Source: Pseudolabrys sp. (lineage in GTDB: Bacteria > Pseudomonadota > Alphaproteobacteria > Rhizobiales > Xanthobacteraceae). Taken from it: a DNA stretch of 64,000 nucleotides. A model generated the notes under the pieces. That model did not search any database. It was given only the letters and a program-made list of their open reading frames with translations, and was not told the origin of the DNA. Both the position numbers and the translations under genes were made by a program. Shown here in pieces: positions 34,533 through 44,043 of the stretch (its first letter is position 1; the number at the start of each line of letters is the position of its first letter). The stretch covers positions 1 through 64,000 of the forward strand of contig JAURVZ010000029.1 in the NCBI GenBank assembly GCA_030655215.1, in the 5' to 3' direction.

Positions 34533-34548
34533 TTAGGCAAATTTTAAG
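34533..34548 (+). promoter_or_regulatory. CtrA-box-like site upstream of sciP
   Basis: TTAG-N7-TTAAG differs from the CtrA consensus TTAA-N7-TTAAC by one base in each half. It is about 75 bp before the sciP ATG. Control of sciP by CtrA is known in Caulobacter, which supports the reading. Confidence 0.45.
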
Positions 34549-34621
34549 TCGCGGGCTGTAGTTTTTCTGAGAGTTGCAGTCGTCAGTTGTAGTCATCAGT
34601 AGAGTCTTTGTGAGTATTCCA

Positions 34622-34897
34622 ATGACCGAACCCCACCGCCCGAGGGTCAAATACGTCATCGGGCCCGATGGCAGTCCGCTTACCATCGCGGATCTGCCGC
34701 CGCCGACAACGAAACGCTGGGTCATCCGCCGCAAGGCCGAGGTGGTTGCAGCCGTCCGTGGCGGATTGCTGTCCCTCGAGGAAGCCTGCGCCCGTTACAC
34801 CCTTACCGTCGAAGAATTCCTGTCCTGGCAGTATTCGATTGACCAGCACGGCCTGGCCGGCCTGCGCACCACGCGCATCCAGCAGTATCGCCAGTAG
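34622..34897 (+). CDS. sciP: CtrA inhibitor SciP
   Basis: A 91-aa protein of the DUF1153 family: RPRVKYVIGPDGSPLTIADLPPP, RWVIRRKAEVVAAVRGGLLSLEEAC and a trihelical HTH ending LRTTRIQQYRQ. In Caulobacter, SciP binds the master regulator CtrA and keeps it from activating transcription after S phase. The track start at 34574 is too long; the ATG at 34622 begins the conserved N-terminus. A strong terminator follows. Confidence 0.92.
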   Translation: MTEPHRPRVKYVIGPDGSPLTIADLPPPTTKRWVIRRKAEVVAAVRGGLLSLEEACARYTLTVEEFLSWQYSIDQHGLAGLRTTRIQQYRQ

Positions 34898-34921
34898 TTC
34901 TTCAGTTTTCATAAGATTTCA

Positions 34922-34953
34922 AAAACGCCGGCTTATTACAGCCGGCGTTTTTC
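34922..34953 (+). terminator. Rho-independent terminator after sciP
   Basis: The inverted repeat AACGCCGGC-TTATTACA-GCCGGCGTT is followed by a short T-run. The 9-bp stem is GC-rich and lies 25 bp after the stop codon. Confidence 0.85.
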
Positions 34954-34998
34954 GTTTCTGCTCTCACCGCATGCGGCAGCTATCGTATTTGAGCAGCC

Positions 34999-35124
34999 CT
35001 TCCTTCACCTCCCCCCTTGCGGGGGAGGTCGCCGCGCAAAGCGCGGCGGGAGGGGGGGTATCAGCGAGCACTGAATAAGTACCACCCCCTCCCCAACCCT
35101 CCCGCGCAAGGGGGAGGGAGAAGA
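34999..35124. repeat. Long palindromic intergenic repeat (CTCCCCCTTG family)
   Basis: The arms TCCCCCCTTGCGGGGGAGG and CCTCCCGCGCAAGGGGGAG form long hairpins with an internal GCCGCGC/GCGCGGC pair. A related unit, CTCCCCCTTGTGGGGAGG, occurs at 60198-60324. It fills most of the gap of about 370 bp between sciP and fliF, leaving the fliF promoter to its right. Confidence 0.75.
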
Positions 35125-35191
35125 AAGCAAGTGATTGTCCGACCTGATGAAGAACTCCCGCCGGTTGCAAATCGGTCCGTTAAGGAACCCG

Positions 35192-35232
35192 TTAACCAGA
35201 TGCTAACCATAAACTGGGCAAAACTTGCCGGG
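35192..35232 (+). promoter_or_regulatory. CtrA box and FlbD-like palindrome of fliF
   Basis: TTAACCAGATGCTAAC fits TTAA-N7-TTAAC with one mismatch. Seven bases further is CTGGGCAAAACTTGCCGGG (35214-35232), a palindrome like the ftr sites that FlbD binds in Caulobacter fliF. The same pair of elements, in the same spacing, precedes flhA. The fliF GTG is 39 bp after the palindrome. Confidence 0.65.
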
Positions 35233-35270
35233 TACCGCGCAACCATGCGCCACTCGGCTAGGACGGATCA

Positions 35271-37016
35271 GTGCAGGGCTTTTTCGACTTTGTGAAATCG
35301 CTGGGTGCGGCTCGAATGGCGGCGATGGCCGCGGTCACGCTGGGCCTGATCGGCTTCTTCGCCTTCTTCATGGTCCAGATGAACGCACCGGTCATGGTGC
35401 CGCTGTTCACGGACCTGACCGTCGAAGACTCCAGCGCCATCATCAAGGACCTCGAGCGCCAGGCGATCGACTATCAGATGAAAAACGACGGCGCGATCAT
35501 CCTGGTCCCCAAGGACAAGGTCGCCCGCCTGCGCATGAAGCTCGCCGAAGGCGGCCTGCCCAAGGGCGGCGGCGTCGGCTACGAGATTTTCGACAAGTCG
35601 GATGCCCTCGGCGCCACCAGTTTCATCCAGAACATCAACCACTTGCGCGCGCTGGAAGGCGAGCTGGCGCGCACCATCCGCTCGATCGACCGCGTCCAGA
35701 CGGCGCGCGTCCATCTTGTCCTGCCGGAACGCCCCCTCTTCTCGCGCGACAAGGTCGAAGCCTCGGCCTCGATCGTGCTCAAAGTGCGCGGCGCGCTCGA
35801 GCCGCAGCAGACTCGCGCCATCCGCCATCTCGTCGCCACCGCGGTCAACGGCATGAAGCCGGAGCGCGTCTCCGTCATTGACGAGACCGGCCGGCTGCTC
35901 GCTGACGGCGCGGCGCAGGACAATGCCATGAGCGGCGTCAGCGCCGACGAGCGCAAAACTGCTTACGAAAACCGCATGCGCGACCAGGTCGAAGCCATCG
36001 TCTCGTCGGTGGTCGGCCCCGGCAAGGCACGCGTCCAGCTCACCGCCGATTTCGACCTCAACCGCGTGACACAGACCTCCGACAAGTTCGATCCGGATGG
36101 CCGCGTTGTCCGCTCCAGCCAGACCCGCGAAGAGCAGTCAAACTCGAATGATGGCAAGGAAGGCGGCCCGGTGTCGGTTGCCGGCGAACTGCCGGGCGCC
36201 AACAAGGACGCCAACACGCCGGGCGGCGGCCAGCGCGACCAGAGCAAGAAGACCGAGGAAATCGTCAATTACGAGATTTCCCGCACCACCAAGACCGAAG
36301 TCATCGAAGCCGGCCGCATCAACCGCATCTCGGCCGCTGTGCTGGTCGATGGCCGTTACGCGCCGGACGCCAAGGGCGAGATGGTCTATCAGCCGCGCGC
36401 CAAGGAAGAGATCGACCGCATTGCCGCTTTGGTCCGCACCGCGATCGGCTTCGACGCCAAGCGCGGCGACCAGATTGAAGTCGTCAATCTGCGCTTTGCC
36501 GATACCTCAGCGCCGTTGTCGGTCGCCGAAAACCTCGGCTGGATGAAGTACTTCCAGTTCACCAAGGACGACATCATGGGCGCCGCCGAGAAGGGCGTCA
36601 TGGCGCTGCTCGGCCTGATCGTGCTGCTGATGGTGGTGCGTCCGCTGGTGCGCCGTATCGTCACGCCGGATCAGTTGGCGCTCGGCAAGGCCGGCGCTGC
36701 CGGTGTGGCCGGCGTTGCCGGCGCGCTCGGCAGCGGCCAAGTGCAGTTTGGTCCGGACGGTCAGCCTTTGCAGGTCGCCGACGGCAGCCAGGGCGGCTCC
36801 GACAGCCTGACCAATACCAGCGGCACCAACATCGCCATCGTCGGCGGCGAAGACACGGTTGCGATTTCAAACCGCACCTCAGCGATGATCGACGTCGCCA
36901 AGGTGCAGGGCCAGGTGCACGCGCAATCGGTGCAGAAGGTCGGCGAACTGGCCGAGAAGAACCCGCACGAGGCGGTCTCGATCATTCGCAGCTGGCTGCA
37001 TGAGGAAGCTGCCTGA
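35271..37016 (+). CDS. fliF: Flagellar M-ring protein FliF
   Basis: A 581-aa inner-membrane protein, GTG start after AGGACGG. The first membrane helix is near residues 18-35 and the second near 440-460 ([19 protein letters not shown]). The ring-building motifs [17 protein letters not shown] and [17 protein letters not shown]-like segments are present. The last 45 residues ([16 protein letters not shown]...[11 protein letters not shown]) are the FliG-binding tail. FliF forms the MS-ring. It is the first gene of a fliF-G-H-N-flbD operon. Confidence 0.95.
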   Translation: MQGFFDFVKSLGAARMAAMAAVTLGLIGFFAFFMVQMNAPVMVPLFTDLTVEDSSAIIKDLERQAIDYQMKNDGAIILVPKDKVARLRMKLAEGGLPKGGGVGYEIFDKSDALGATSFIQNINHLRALEGELARTIRSIDRVQTARVHLVLPERPLFSRDKVEASASIVLKVRGALEPQQTRAIRHLVATAVNGMKPERVSVIDETGRLLADGAAQDNAMSGVSADERKTAYENRMRDQVEAIVSSVVGPGKARVQLTADFDLNRVTQTSDKFDPDGRVVRSSQTREEQSNSNDGKEGGPVSVAGELPGANKDANTPGGGQRDQSKKTEEIVNYEISRTTKTEVIEAGRINRISAAVLVDGRYAPDAKGEMVYQPRAKEEIDRIAALVRTAIGFDAKRGDQIEVVNLRFADTSAPLSVAENLGWMKYFQFTKDDIMGAAEKGVMALLGLIVLLMVVRPLVRRIVTPDQLALGKAGAAGVAGVAGALGSGQVQFGPDGQPLQVADGSQGGSDSLTNTSGTNIAIVGGEDTVAISNRTSAMIDVAKVQGQVHAQSVQKVGELAEKNPHEAVSIIRSWLHEEAA

Positions 37017-38119
37017 TGCCGTCCATTTACGACAAAGACAGAGCCGTGCGCGACGAAGCCCGCAACGACATTGGCGGCCTGATGGCCGAACTCGCCAGCC
37101 GTCCGCAGGTGTCCAAGAGCAAGCGCAAGCTGACCGGTCCGGAACGCGCCGCGGTGCTGATGCTGGCGCTCGGCGATCAATATGGCGGCAAGATCTTCAG
37201 CATGCTCGACGATGACGAGCTGCGCGAAATCTCCATCGTCATGTCCCAGCTCGGCACCATCGAGTCGGAAGAGGTCGAAGCCTTGCTGCTCGAATTCGTC
37301 GGCCGGCTGTCAGCCTCCGGCGCGCTGCTCGGCAATTACGACGCCACCGAACGCCTGCTGCAGCAATATCTGCCGAAGGATCGCGTCGGCGGCATCATGG
37401 ACGAAATTCGCGGGCCCGCCGGCCGCAACATGTGGGAAAAGCTCGCCAACGTTCAGGAAGAGGTTCTGGCGAACTATCTCAAGAACGAATATCCGCAGAC
37501 GGTTGCCGTCGTTCTGTCGAAGCTACGCCCCGAGCACGCCGCGCGCGTGCTGTCGATTTTGCCCGAAGACATGTCGCTCGACTGCGTCAGCCGCATGCTG
37601 AAGATGGAAGCGGTGCAGAAAGACGTCATCGAGCGCGTCGAGCAGACGCTGCGCACCGAATTCATGTCCAACCTGTCGCAGAAGCGCCGCCGCGACGCGC
37701 ATGAGGTGATGGCCGAGATTTTCAACAATTTCGACCGCCAGACGGAAACGCGTTTCCTCACGGCGCTGGAAGAAGAAAACCGCGATGCGGCCGAGCGCAT
37801 CAAGGCGCTGATGTTCACCTTCGACGACCTGATCAAGCTCGACGCCGGTTCGGCGCAGACTTTGATGCGCAATATCGACAAGGACAAGCTGGCGATTGCG
37901 CTGAAGGGCGCGACAGAAAAGGTGCGCGAGTTCTTCTTCAAGAACATGTCGACGCGCGCCGCCAAAATGCTGGTCGACGACATGGGCGCGCTCGGCGCGG
38001 TGCGTCTACGCGATGTCGACGAGGCGCAGACTTTGCTGGTCAATATCGCCAAGGATCTGGCGGCGAAGGGTGAAATCCTGATCGCCAAGAGCCAGGGCGA
38101 CGACGAACTGATTTATTAG
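37016..38119 (+). CDS. fliG: Flagellar motor switch protein FliG
   Basis: A 367-aa cytoplasmic switch protein. Its ATG overlaps the fliF stop (TGATG). The middle domain contains [32 protein letters not shown] and the C-terminal torque domain [33 protein letters not shown]. Charged residues for stator contact lie in the last 100 residues. The N-terminal 40 residues are longer than in E. coli. Confidence 0.95.
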   Translation: MPSIYDKDRAVRDEARNDIGGLMAELASRPQVSKSKRKLTGPERAAVLMLALGDQYGGKIFSMLDDDELREISIVMSQLGTIESEEVEALLLEFVGRLSASGALLGNYDATERLLQQYLPKDRVGGIMDEIRGPAGRNMWEKLANVQEEVLANYLKNEYPQTVAVVLSKLRPEHAARVLSILPEDMSLDCVSRMLKMEAVQKDVIERVEQTLRTEFMSNLSQKRRRDAHEVMAEIFNNFDRQTETRFLTALEEENRDAAERIKALMFTFDDLIKLDAGSAQTLMRNIDKDKLAIALKGATEKVREFFFKNMSTRAAKMLVDDMGALGAVRLRDVDEAQTLLVNIAKDLAAKGEILIAKSQGDDELIY

Positions 38120-38130
38120 GGCTTTCGATA

Positions 38131-38748
38131 ATGGCTGCTGCTGCGAAATTCACGTTCAACGAAGACTTCACTGGCGGTGACAAGCCGACGATCACGATCG
38201 TCGAGCATGAACGCCGCAGTGCCGACGTTGAAGCGATCGCGCATCGCAATGGTTTCGCTGCCGGCCAGTTGCAGGCGCGCAACGAAGCCGGCGAACGCAT
38301 CGCCATTGCCCTGACGCAGATCGGCGACAGCATGGCGCGGCTGAACAGCGCGCTGGCCGGTATCGAGGCCAAGCTGGAAACGGAAGCCGTGCAGGTTGCT
38401 TTCTCCGTGGCCCGCAAGTTGGCGCCGGAATTGGTCGCGCGCGAACCGCTGACGGAAATGTCGGCGCTGGCCAGCGAAGCTTTTCGCCAGTTGGTGACGA
38501 CGCCGCAGATCTCGGTCGCCATCGGCACAGAGATCTTCGACGCGACAAAGGAAAAGCTCGAAGACATTGCGCGGCTGCGCGGCTTTGACGGCCGCCTTAA
38601 CGTGCTGGCCGATAGCGCCGTTGGCGCCGGCGACTGCCGCATCGAATGGGCCGATGGCGGCATCAAGCGCGACACCGCGGCAACGCTGGCCGCGATCGAC
38701 GAAATGGTCGGCCGCTACGTCGCTGCGCGCACCACGACATTAAACTAA
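38131..38748 (+). CDS. fliH: FliH-like flagellar export regulator (FlbE type)
   Basis: A 205-aa protein of low sequence conservation. The features match rhizobial FliH/Caulobacter FlbE: an early EHERRSADVEAIAHRNGFAAGQL helix, a charged coiled region to residue 90, and the C-terminal GDCRIEWADGGIKRD motif shared with FliH. It would bind the export ATPase FliI. Its place between fliG and fliN supports the name. Confidence 0.75.
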   Translation: MAAAAKFTFNEDFTGGDKPTITIVEHERRSADVEAIAHRNGFAAGQLQARNEAGERIAIALTQIGDSMARLNSALAGIEAKLETEAVQVAFSVARKLAPELVAREPLTEMSALASEAFRQLVTTPQISVAIGTEIFDATKEKLEDIARLRGFDGRLNVLADSAVGAGDCRIEWADGGIKRDTAATLAAIDEMVGRYVAARTTTLN

Positions 38749-38787
38749 ACAGAATTTGGAACTAAACAGGCTTTCGGAGACGACGCG

Positions 38788-39144
38788 ATGAGTGATCAGG
38801 ACACCAAGGTACCGCTGCCCAACCTCGAAGATGGCGAGGTACAGCAGGTTGTCGATTCGGGCTCGATTGCGCCCGACCGCGACTCGGTGCATCGCGGTGC
38901 TGCCGATCTTGAAGCTTTGTTCGACGTACCGGTGCAGGTATCGGCCGTGCTCGGCCGTGCCCGCATGGATGTCGGCGAATTGTTGAAGCTCGGGCCTGGC
39001 GCCGTGCTCGAACTCGACCGCAAGGTCGGCGAAGCGATCGATATCTACGTCAATAACCGGCTGGTGGCGCGTGGCGAAGTCGTACTCGTCGAGGACAAGC
39101 TCGGCGTGACGATGACGGAAATCATCAAGACTGAAAAGAACTGA
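38788..39144 (+). CDS. fliN: Flagellar motor switch protein FliN
   Basis: A 118-aa protein with a SpoA/C-ring domain: DVPVQVSAVLGRARMDVGELLKLGPGAVLELDRKVGEAIDIYVNNRLVARGEVVLVEDKLGVTMTEI. The domain is complete. FliN forms the lower C-ring with FliG and FliM. The gene sits 39 bp after fliH and 14 bp before flbD. Confidence 0.95.
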   Translation: MSDQDTKVPLPNLEDGEVQQVVDSGSIAPDRDSVHRGAADLEALFDVPVQVSAVLGRARMDVGELLKLGPGAVLELDRKVGEAIDIYVNNRLVARGEVVLVEDKLGVTMTEIIKTEKN

Positions 39145-39158
39145 TAAGGAATACAGCT

Positions 39159-40529
39159 ATGCGGCTCCTCATTGTCGGCACTCTCGGCGGACAGCTCACC
39201 ATCGCCAGCAAGATCGCGATGGACAAGGGCGCTTCGGTCACCCACGCCGACTCGAACGAGCAGGCGGTCGCGGTGCTGCGCTCCGGCCGCGGCGCCGACC
39301 TCCTCTTCGTCGACGTCAATCTCGACATTCGCGACTTGGTCGAACGGCTCGATGCCGAGCGCATCCATGTGCCGATCGTCGCCTGCGGCGTCACCAACGA
39401 TGCGCGCGCCGCAGTGCGCGCCATTCATGCCGGCGCCAAAGAATACATCCCGCTGCCGCCCGACCCGGAATTGATTGCCGCCGTACTCGCCGCTGTGACC
39501 GACGATAACCGCGAGATGATCTATCGCGATGACGCAATGGCCTCGGTCGTCAAGCTGGCGCAGCAGATCGCCGGCTCGGATGCCTCGGTGCTGATCACCG
39601 GCGAAAGCGGCACCGGCAAGGAAGTGCTGGCCCGTTATGTCCATGGCCGCTCGCAGCGCGCCAAGAAGCCATTCATCACCGTCAACTGCGCGGCGATCCC
39701 TGAAAACCTGCTCGAGTCCGAATTGTTCGGCCATGAGAAAGGCGCCTTCACCGGTGCGCTCGGCCGCCGCATCGGCAAGTTCGAGGAAGCCAATGGCGGC
39801 ACGCTGCTGCTCGACGAAATTTCCGAGATGGATGTCCGGCTGCAAGCCAAGCTTCTGCGCGCCATTCAGGAACGCGTCATTGATCGCGTTGGCGGCGCCA
39901 AGCCGGTGCCGGTCGACATCCGCATCATCGCGACGTCGAACCGTAACCTGACCGACGCCGTGCGCGCCGGCACGTTCCGCGAAGACTTGATGTTCCGCCT
40001 CAACGTCGTAAACCTGAAGATCCCGCCGCTGCGCGAACGTCCGGCCGATATCGGCGAGCTGGCGACGCACTTCATCAAGAAGTACTCCGAAGCCAACGGC
40101 CTTGCCATTCGCCCGCTATCGGCGGAAGCGCGCCGCGCGCTGAACACGACGCGCTGGCCGGGCAATGTCCGCGAACTGGAGAACACGCTGCACCGCGCCG
40201 TGCTGCTCTCGAGCGGCGCCGAGATCGGCGTCGACGGCATCCTGTCGCCCGATGGCGCCCGCCTCGACCAGGCGCGCGGCACCGGCGTTGCCGAACAGGC
40301 GGCGCTGGCCGCCGAGCAGGTTACGCGCAGCCTCGTCGGCCGTACTGTGGCGGAAGTCGAACGCGACCTCATCCTCGAAACGCTCAAGCACTGCCTCGGC
40401 AACCGGACGCACGCCGCCAATATCCTCGGCATTTCGATCCGCACTTTGCGCAACAAGCTGAACGAATATTCGGCTGACGGTGCGCCGATCCCGCCGCCGC
40501 ATGGTGGCGAGATGCGGAGTGTGGCTTAA
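39159..40529 (+). CDS. flbD: Sigma-54-dependent flagellar transcription regulator FlbD
   Basis: A 456-aa NtrC-family activator. The N-terminal receiver-like domain (MRLLIVGTLGGQLT) is divergent, though an Asp is kept in LLFVDVNLD. The AAA+ domain has Walker A GESGTGKEV near residue 150, GAFTGA near 194 and GGTLLLDEISEMD (Walker B). The C-terminal Fis-type HTH is HAANILGISIRTLRNKLNEY. It should activate late flagellar genes such as fliK-flgD at sigma-54 promoters and bind the palindromes described here. Confidence 0.92.
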   Translation: MRLLIVGTLGGQLTIASKIAMDKGASVTHADSNEQAVAVLRSGRGADLLFVDVNLDIRDLVERLDAERIHVPIVACGVTNDARAAVRAIHAGAKEYIPLPPDPELIAAVLAAVTDDNREMIYRDDAMASVVKLAQQIAGSDASVLITGESGTGKEVLARYVHGRSQRAKKPFITVNCAAIPENLLESELFGHEKGAFTGALGRRIGKFEEANGGTLLLDEISEMDVRLQAKLLRAIQERVIDRVGGAKPVPVDIRIIATSNRNLTDAVRAGTFREDLMFRLNVVNLKIPPLRERPADIGELATHFIKKYSEANGLAIRPLSAEARRALNTTRWPGNVRELENTLHRAVLLSSGAEIGVDGILSPDGARLDQARGTGVAEQAALAAEQVTRSLVGRTVAEVERDLILETLKHCLGNRTHAANILGISIRTLRNKLNEYSADGAPIPPPHGGEMRSVA

Positions 40530-40555
40530 CCTCACTTCCGCAATGCGAAACATAC

Positions 40556-40586
40556 AAATCGCCGGGCACTCCCCGGCGATTTTCTT
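40556..40586 (+). terminator. Rho-independent terminator after flbD
   Basis: The hairpin AATCGCCGGG-CACTC-CCCGGCGATT is followed by TTCTTTT. It ends the fliF-flbD operon. Confidence 0.85.
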
Positions 40587-40645
40587 TTAATAACAAAGCA
40601 CAAAGAGAAAATGGAACCCTATGCCCCAGCCGCCGTTAGATCGGC

Positions 40646-41563
40646 ATGGTAAGGGCTCTACTCTGTCACAATCCGAATGCTGGCACCGATGGCAAGGACA
40701 AGGACAGCATTATCGCTGCCTTGAAATTGGCCGGCTATGAAACATCCTATGTGTCGGTAAAGGATGATGATTTCAAGAAAACGCTGGCGGGGGATGACGA
40801 CCTGATCGTCGCCGCCGGCGGCGATGGCACGCTGGCGACGGTGTTGCTTGCCTTGCAGGACCGCACCCGTCCGGTGGCCATCTTGCCACTCGGCACGGCC
40901 AACAATTTCGCCCGTTCGCTCGGCATTGCCGGCACGCCGCAGGAATTGGTCGAGACCTGGACCCTGGATCGCTATGTCGATGTCAATATCGGCTCGGTAA
41001 GCGGCTACTGGGGTACCACGCTATTTCTCGAGAGCTACGGCGTTGGTGTCTTCCCCGCTTTCCTCGAAGACGTCTCCAAGCGCAAAAAGCCCAAGGGCGC
41101 CGACAACCTGCTCAAGGGCCGCGAAGCCTTTCAGGACACGATAAAGGAAGCCAAGCCGTTCGACGTTATCGTCAAGATGGACGGCAAGACCTTCGAGAAG
41201 ACGCTGCTCGGCGTCGAAGTCGCCAACATCGCTTTCACGGGTCCTGGCCTGCCGATTGCCGCGAAAGCCGATCTCGGCGACGGGAAACTCGACGTTGTCT
41301 ATTTCGAAACCGCCGACCGCAAGAAGCTGATCAAGTGGATCGATGCGCCGCAGGTCGAGATGCCGCCGGTTACCTTGAAAAAGGCGACCAAGATCTCGTT
41401 GACCTGGACCGGCCAGCCTGCCCGCGTCGATGATGAGTATTTCGAAGCCACCGATAAGGAACAGACGGTCGATATCGTGTGTGAGGACACGCCAGTGCGC
41501 GTCCTGATGCCGGTCAAGCATCCCGTACAAAAGGCGCATGAAAAGAAGGCAGGTGCTGCATGA
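40646..41563 (+). CDS. Diacylglycerol/lipid kinase family protein (YegS/BmrU-like)
   Basis: A 305-aa protein with the DAGK catalytic motif VAAGGDGTLATVL near residue 54 and the following LPLGTANNFARSLGI. The N-terminus CHNPNAG matches the family. It probably phosphorylates diacylglycerol or another lipid; the exact substrate is open. The stop overlaps the start of the next gene as ATGA. Confidence 0.85.
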   Translation: MVRALLCHNPNAGTDGKDKDSIIAALKLAGYETSYVSVKDDDFKKTLAGDDDLIVAAGGDGTLATVLLALQDRTRPVAILPLGTANNFARSLGIAGTPQELVETWTLDRYVDVNIGSVSGYWGTTLFLESYGVGVFPAFLEDVSKRKKPKGADNLLKGREAFQDTIKEAKPFDVIVKMDGKTFEKTLLGVEVANIAFTGPGLPIAAKADLGDGKLDVVYFETADRKKLIKWIDAPQVEMPPVTLKKATKISLTWTGQPARVDDEYFEATDKEQTVDIVCEDTPVRVLMPVKHPVQKAHEKKAGAA

Positions 41564-42513
41564 GCACCACGGCCAAGGCCAAGAAGCCTGAAGCGAAGTC
41601 TGAGACAAAGTCGGACGCTGGGGTCGAGGCGCCGAAGACGATCGCTCTTAAAGATGTCGAAAAGCTGCCGGCGCCGAATGAGGACGTCGGTCTTTCACGT
41701 GAGACACTGCGTGAAATCGAATCCGCGGCGATTGAGCTTGCCGGCATTGCTGGCGCCGAGATCACCCGCGCTGTCGGTGGCCTGTTGGCGGTTCGTTATA
41801 AAACCTCGGCCAAGGCCGACGAATTCAAGGATCCGGTCTCCGAAGTCGATCAGAACGTCGAGATCATGATCCGCAAGAAGCTCTCCGAGAGCTTCCCCAA
41901 GCACGACATCATTGGCGAAGAGAGCAAAGAACGGCCGGCGAAGAATGATTTCATCTGGGCTGTCGATCCGATCGACGGCACGGCGAATTTCGTCAACGGC
42001 CTGCCCCTATTCGCGGCCTCCATCGGCATTCTTTACAAGGGCGTGCCGGTTGTCGGCGCGGTGTGGACTTCGGTCAGCCACGCACTGCGCGCGGGTGTCT
42101 ATCACTGCACCGCCGGCGGCAAGCTGCGCTTTGACGGCGCCGACGTGACGCCGAAGGTTAACCCCGACGTCAAGCGCCGCTTGATCGGCGTGCCTGTCGC
42201 CACTGTCAGCGATGGTTTGTGGGAAACACGCAAGACCGGCTCGGCGGCGCTGGAATGTGCCATGGTTGCTGCGGGTCTGTTGCAGGCCGCACGCTTCGCG
42301 ACGCCGAACATCTGGGACATTGCCGGCGGCCTCGCCTTGGTCTTCGCCGGCGGCGGCGTTGCTTGGCGCCGCGTCGACAAGGAATGGGTCGAGATGACCA
42401 TCTTCGAGCCGAGCAAGGAAAATCCTGACCTGCGCTATTGGCGCGGCGAAATCATCATTGGCGAACGCAGCGCCGCCGAGAAGATGGTCGAGATGCAGTC
42501 CTCGACCAGCTAA
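41560..42513 (+). CDS. Inositol monophosphatase family protein
   Basis: A 317-aa protein with the four IMPase metal-site motifs: DPVSEVDQNVE near residue 90, GEESKE near 120, DPIDGTANFVNGLPLFAAS near 134 and WDIAGGLAL near 250. It has a charged 40-residue N-terminal extension (KAKKPEAKSETKSDA). It is coupled to the lipid kinase gene. Possible substrates are inositol phosphate, PAP or glycerol-phosphate lipids. Confidence 0.9.
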   Translation: MSTTAKAKKPEAKSETKSDAGVEAPKTIALKDVEKLPAPNEDVGLSRETLREIESAAIELAGIAGAEITRAVGGLLAVRYKTSAKADEFKDPVSEVDQNVEIMIRKKLSESFPKHDIIGEESKERPAKNDFIWAVDPIDGTANFVNGLPLFAASIGILYKGVPVVGAVWTSVSHALRAGVYHCTAGGKLRFDGADVTPKVNPDVKRRLIGVPVATVSDGLWETRKTGSAALECAMVAAGLLQAARFATPNIWDIAGGLALVFAGGGVAWRRVDKEWVEMTIFEPSKENPDLRYWRGEIIIGERSAAEKMVEMQSSTS

Positions 42514-42535
42514 TCGGCAACGATCACGCTTAAAG

Positions 42536-42570
42536 AAAAAGCCCGGCACAATGGCCGGGCTTTTAGTTTG
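42536..42570. terminator. Bidirectional terminator
   Basis: The hairpin AAAAAGCCCGGC-ACAATG-GCCGGGCTTTT has A- and T-runs on both sides, between the convergent IMPase-like and small minus-strand genes. Confidence 0.85.
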
Positions 42571-42585
42571 TGTCGTCAGGCACGT

Positions 42586-42777
42586 TTACTTGCGTGCCGT
42601 CTTGCGCGCGCGTTGCGGCTGGTTCTCATCACGCTGGCGGCTGGTATCGAGTTCGACAGCCTTGGCCATCAGGTTGTTGCTCATCGCCTCAAGCTGCGCC
42701 GCCATTTCACGGCCGGCACGTGCGAGCTTGACGCACTGGTCGGCCGTGTCGATTAGGTACTCTTCAGTTTTGCTCAT
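42586..42777 (-). CDS. Small conserved hypothetical protein
   Basis: A 63-aa protein from the ATG at 42777: MSKTEEYLIDTADQCVKLARAGREMAAQLEAMSN, with a basic tail ending RARKTARK. It is helical and may form a short coiled coil. The same type is common in Bradyrhizobiaceae. The longer track start at 42846 includes no conserved sequence. Function unknown. Confidence 0.65.
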   Translation of the reverse strand: MSKTEEYLIDTADQCVKLARAGREMAAQLEAMSNNLMAKAVELDTSRQRDENQPQRARKTARK

Positions 42778-42870
42778 AATAGCCCTGTATGCTTCGGCAT
42801 CGCATATGCGTAAGTGCCGCGTGCAGACAAGGGGTTGTACAATCAAATTACATGTAGTTTACGCAATATA

Positions 42871-43230
42871 ATGACCCACGTCTCCGCTCCCCGCTTCATC
42901 TACAAAATCTGCCCGGCGCCTTTGTGGCGCGAAGCCGAATCGGCCGGCGTTTTCAAAGGTGCGCCGGTCGATATTCTAGACGGATACATCCACTTCTCCA
43001 CCGCAGCGCAGGCTGTCGAGACGGCGGCTAAGCATTTTACCGGCCAGGACAATCTGTTGCTGATTCAAATCGATAGCCAGAAACTCGGCGAGAGCTTGAA
43101 ATGGGAGCCGTCGCGCGGCGGCGCCCTCTTCCCGCATCTTTATAGCGTTCTCGATCTTAAGGCCGTGGCGAAGATCGACCCTTTGCCGCTCGGTCCCGAT
43201 GGAAAGCATCTCTTTCCGCCTCTGGATTGA
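42871..43230 (+). CDS. DUF952 family protein
   Basis: A 119-aa protein starting MTHVSAPRFIYKICPAPLWREAESAGVFKG. The family core is DGYIHFSTAAQAVETAAKHF and, near the end, FPHLYSVLDLKAV. The DUF952 fold is small and cytoplasmic; it resembles ADP-ribosyltransferase folds, but no activity is proven. It is divergent from the preceding small gene. Confidence 0.82.
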   Translation: MTHVSAPRFIYKICPAPLWREAESAGVFKGAPVDILDGYIHFSTAAQAVETAAKHFTGQDNLLLIQIDSQKLGESLKWEPSRGGALFPHLYSVLDLKAVAKIDPLPLGPDGKHLFPPLD

Positions 43231-43314
43231 GCATATTCACAGCCCGCCAGTTTTATAGGCGGAACCAAGCACCGCTTCGGCGATTATATCGCAGCGCAAC
43301 AAACGCGGTGTCAG

Positions 43315-43641
43315 ATGTCCCTTTCCCAGTTCTGGACCAGCATTCATCCCTCGGTGTTTCACAACACCGCCGGGCCGATGCGTGAGGCCGTGGCCGAACT
43401 GCGGCCGAGCGGCGCGATGCGCTATCGCTGCCCGGTCAATGGCAGTCTGGTGCTGGTAACGGATGACGTGACGCTGGCTGAGCTCGACAAGCCGCGCGCC
43501 CGCTTGCGCTGTATCGACTGCGGCGAGATGCATTTGCTGACGCAGGAAAGCGACCAGGACATCGACGCTTCCAGCGACGTCACGGAAGACCTGATCATCC
43601 CGTCACGCGCGGCGATTGTCGACGCTCAATCCAAGCTCTAG
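43315..43641 (+). CDS. Hypothetical protein with two Cys motifs
   Basis: A 108-aa protein (MSLSQFWTSIHPSVFHNTAGPM). It has CPVNGSLVLV near residue 40 and CIDCGEMHLL near 66, which could together hold a zinc ion. There is no membrane segment. The final part is acidic. I recognise no family. Confidence 0.55.
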   Translation: MSLSQFWTSIHPSVFHNTAGPMREAVAELRPSGAMRYRCPVNGSLVLVTDDVTLAELDKPRARLRCIDCGEMHLLTQESDQDIDASSDVTEDLIIPSRAAIVDAQSKL

Positions 43642-43689
43642 TCTTGTCTCCCGGAGCCGGCCGATCCCGCGCCGGCGGGGGGATTTGCT

Positions 43690-44043
43690 ATGCGCCGTTT
43701 CCTTGTCACGTCCGCTGCTCTGCTGTGGAGCGCCGGCGTTGCACTCGCTGCCGATCCGGTCGGCACCTATAGGGCCGAAGGGTCCAATCCCGGCGGACAA
43801 GGCAAATACTCAGGCACTGTGATGGTGACGAAAACCGGAGAGACCTATTCGGTCGTCTGGGTTGTCGGCAACACGCGCTACGTTGGCACCGGCATCGGCA
43901 ACAAGGATTTCCTCGCCGTGTCGTACAAGTCCGGTGACGGCACCGGCCTGGCGCTCTATGCCGCCGATGGCGGCAACTGGACCGGCCTGTGGACTTATGC
44001 CGGCGGCAAGGAGCTCGCGCCGGAAGTCTGGAAGCGCAACTGA
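43690..44043 (+). CDS. Secreted small beta-rich protein
   Basis: A 117-aa protein with a signal peptide (MRRFLVTSAALLWSAGVALA). The mature protein reads DPVGTYRAEGSNPGGQGKYSGT and ends TYAGGKELAPEVWKRN, with repeated short beta-strand stretches. I recall similar proteins labelled fibronectin-binding or conserved hypothetical in rhizobia, without proven roles. Confidence 0.65.
   Translation: MRRFLVTSAALLWSAGVALAADPVGTYRAEGSNPGGQGKYSGTVMVTKTGETYSVVWVVGNTRYVGTGIGNKDFLAVSYKSGDGTGLALYAADGGNWTGLWTYAGGKELAPEVWKRN

Noticed and set aside
35214-35232. Sigma-54 promoter at fliF
   Set aside because: TGGGCAAAACTTGCC looks similar, but the GG to GC spacing is 8 or 9 bp, not 10. It is better read as an FlbD-type palindrome.
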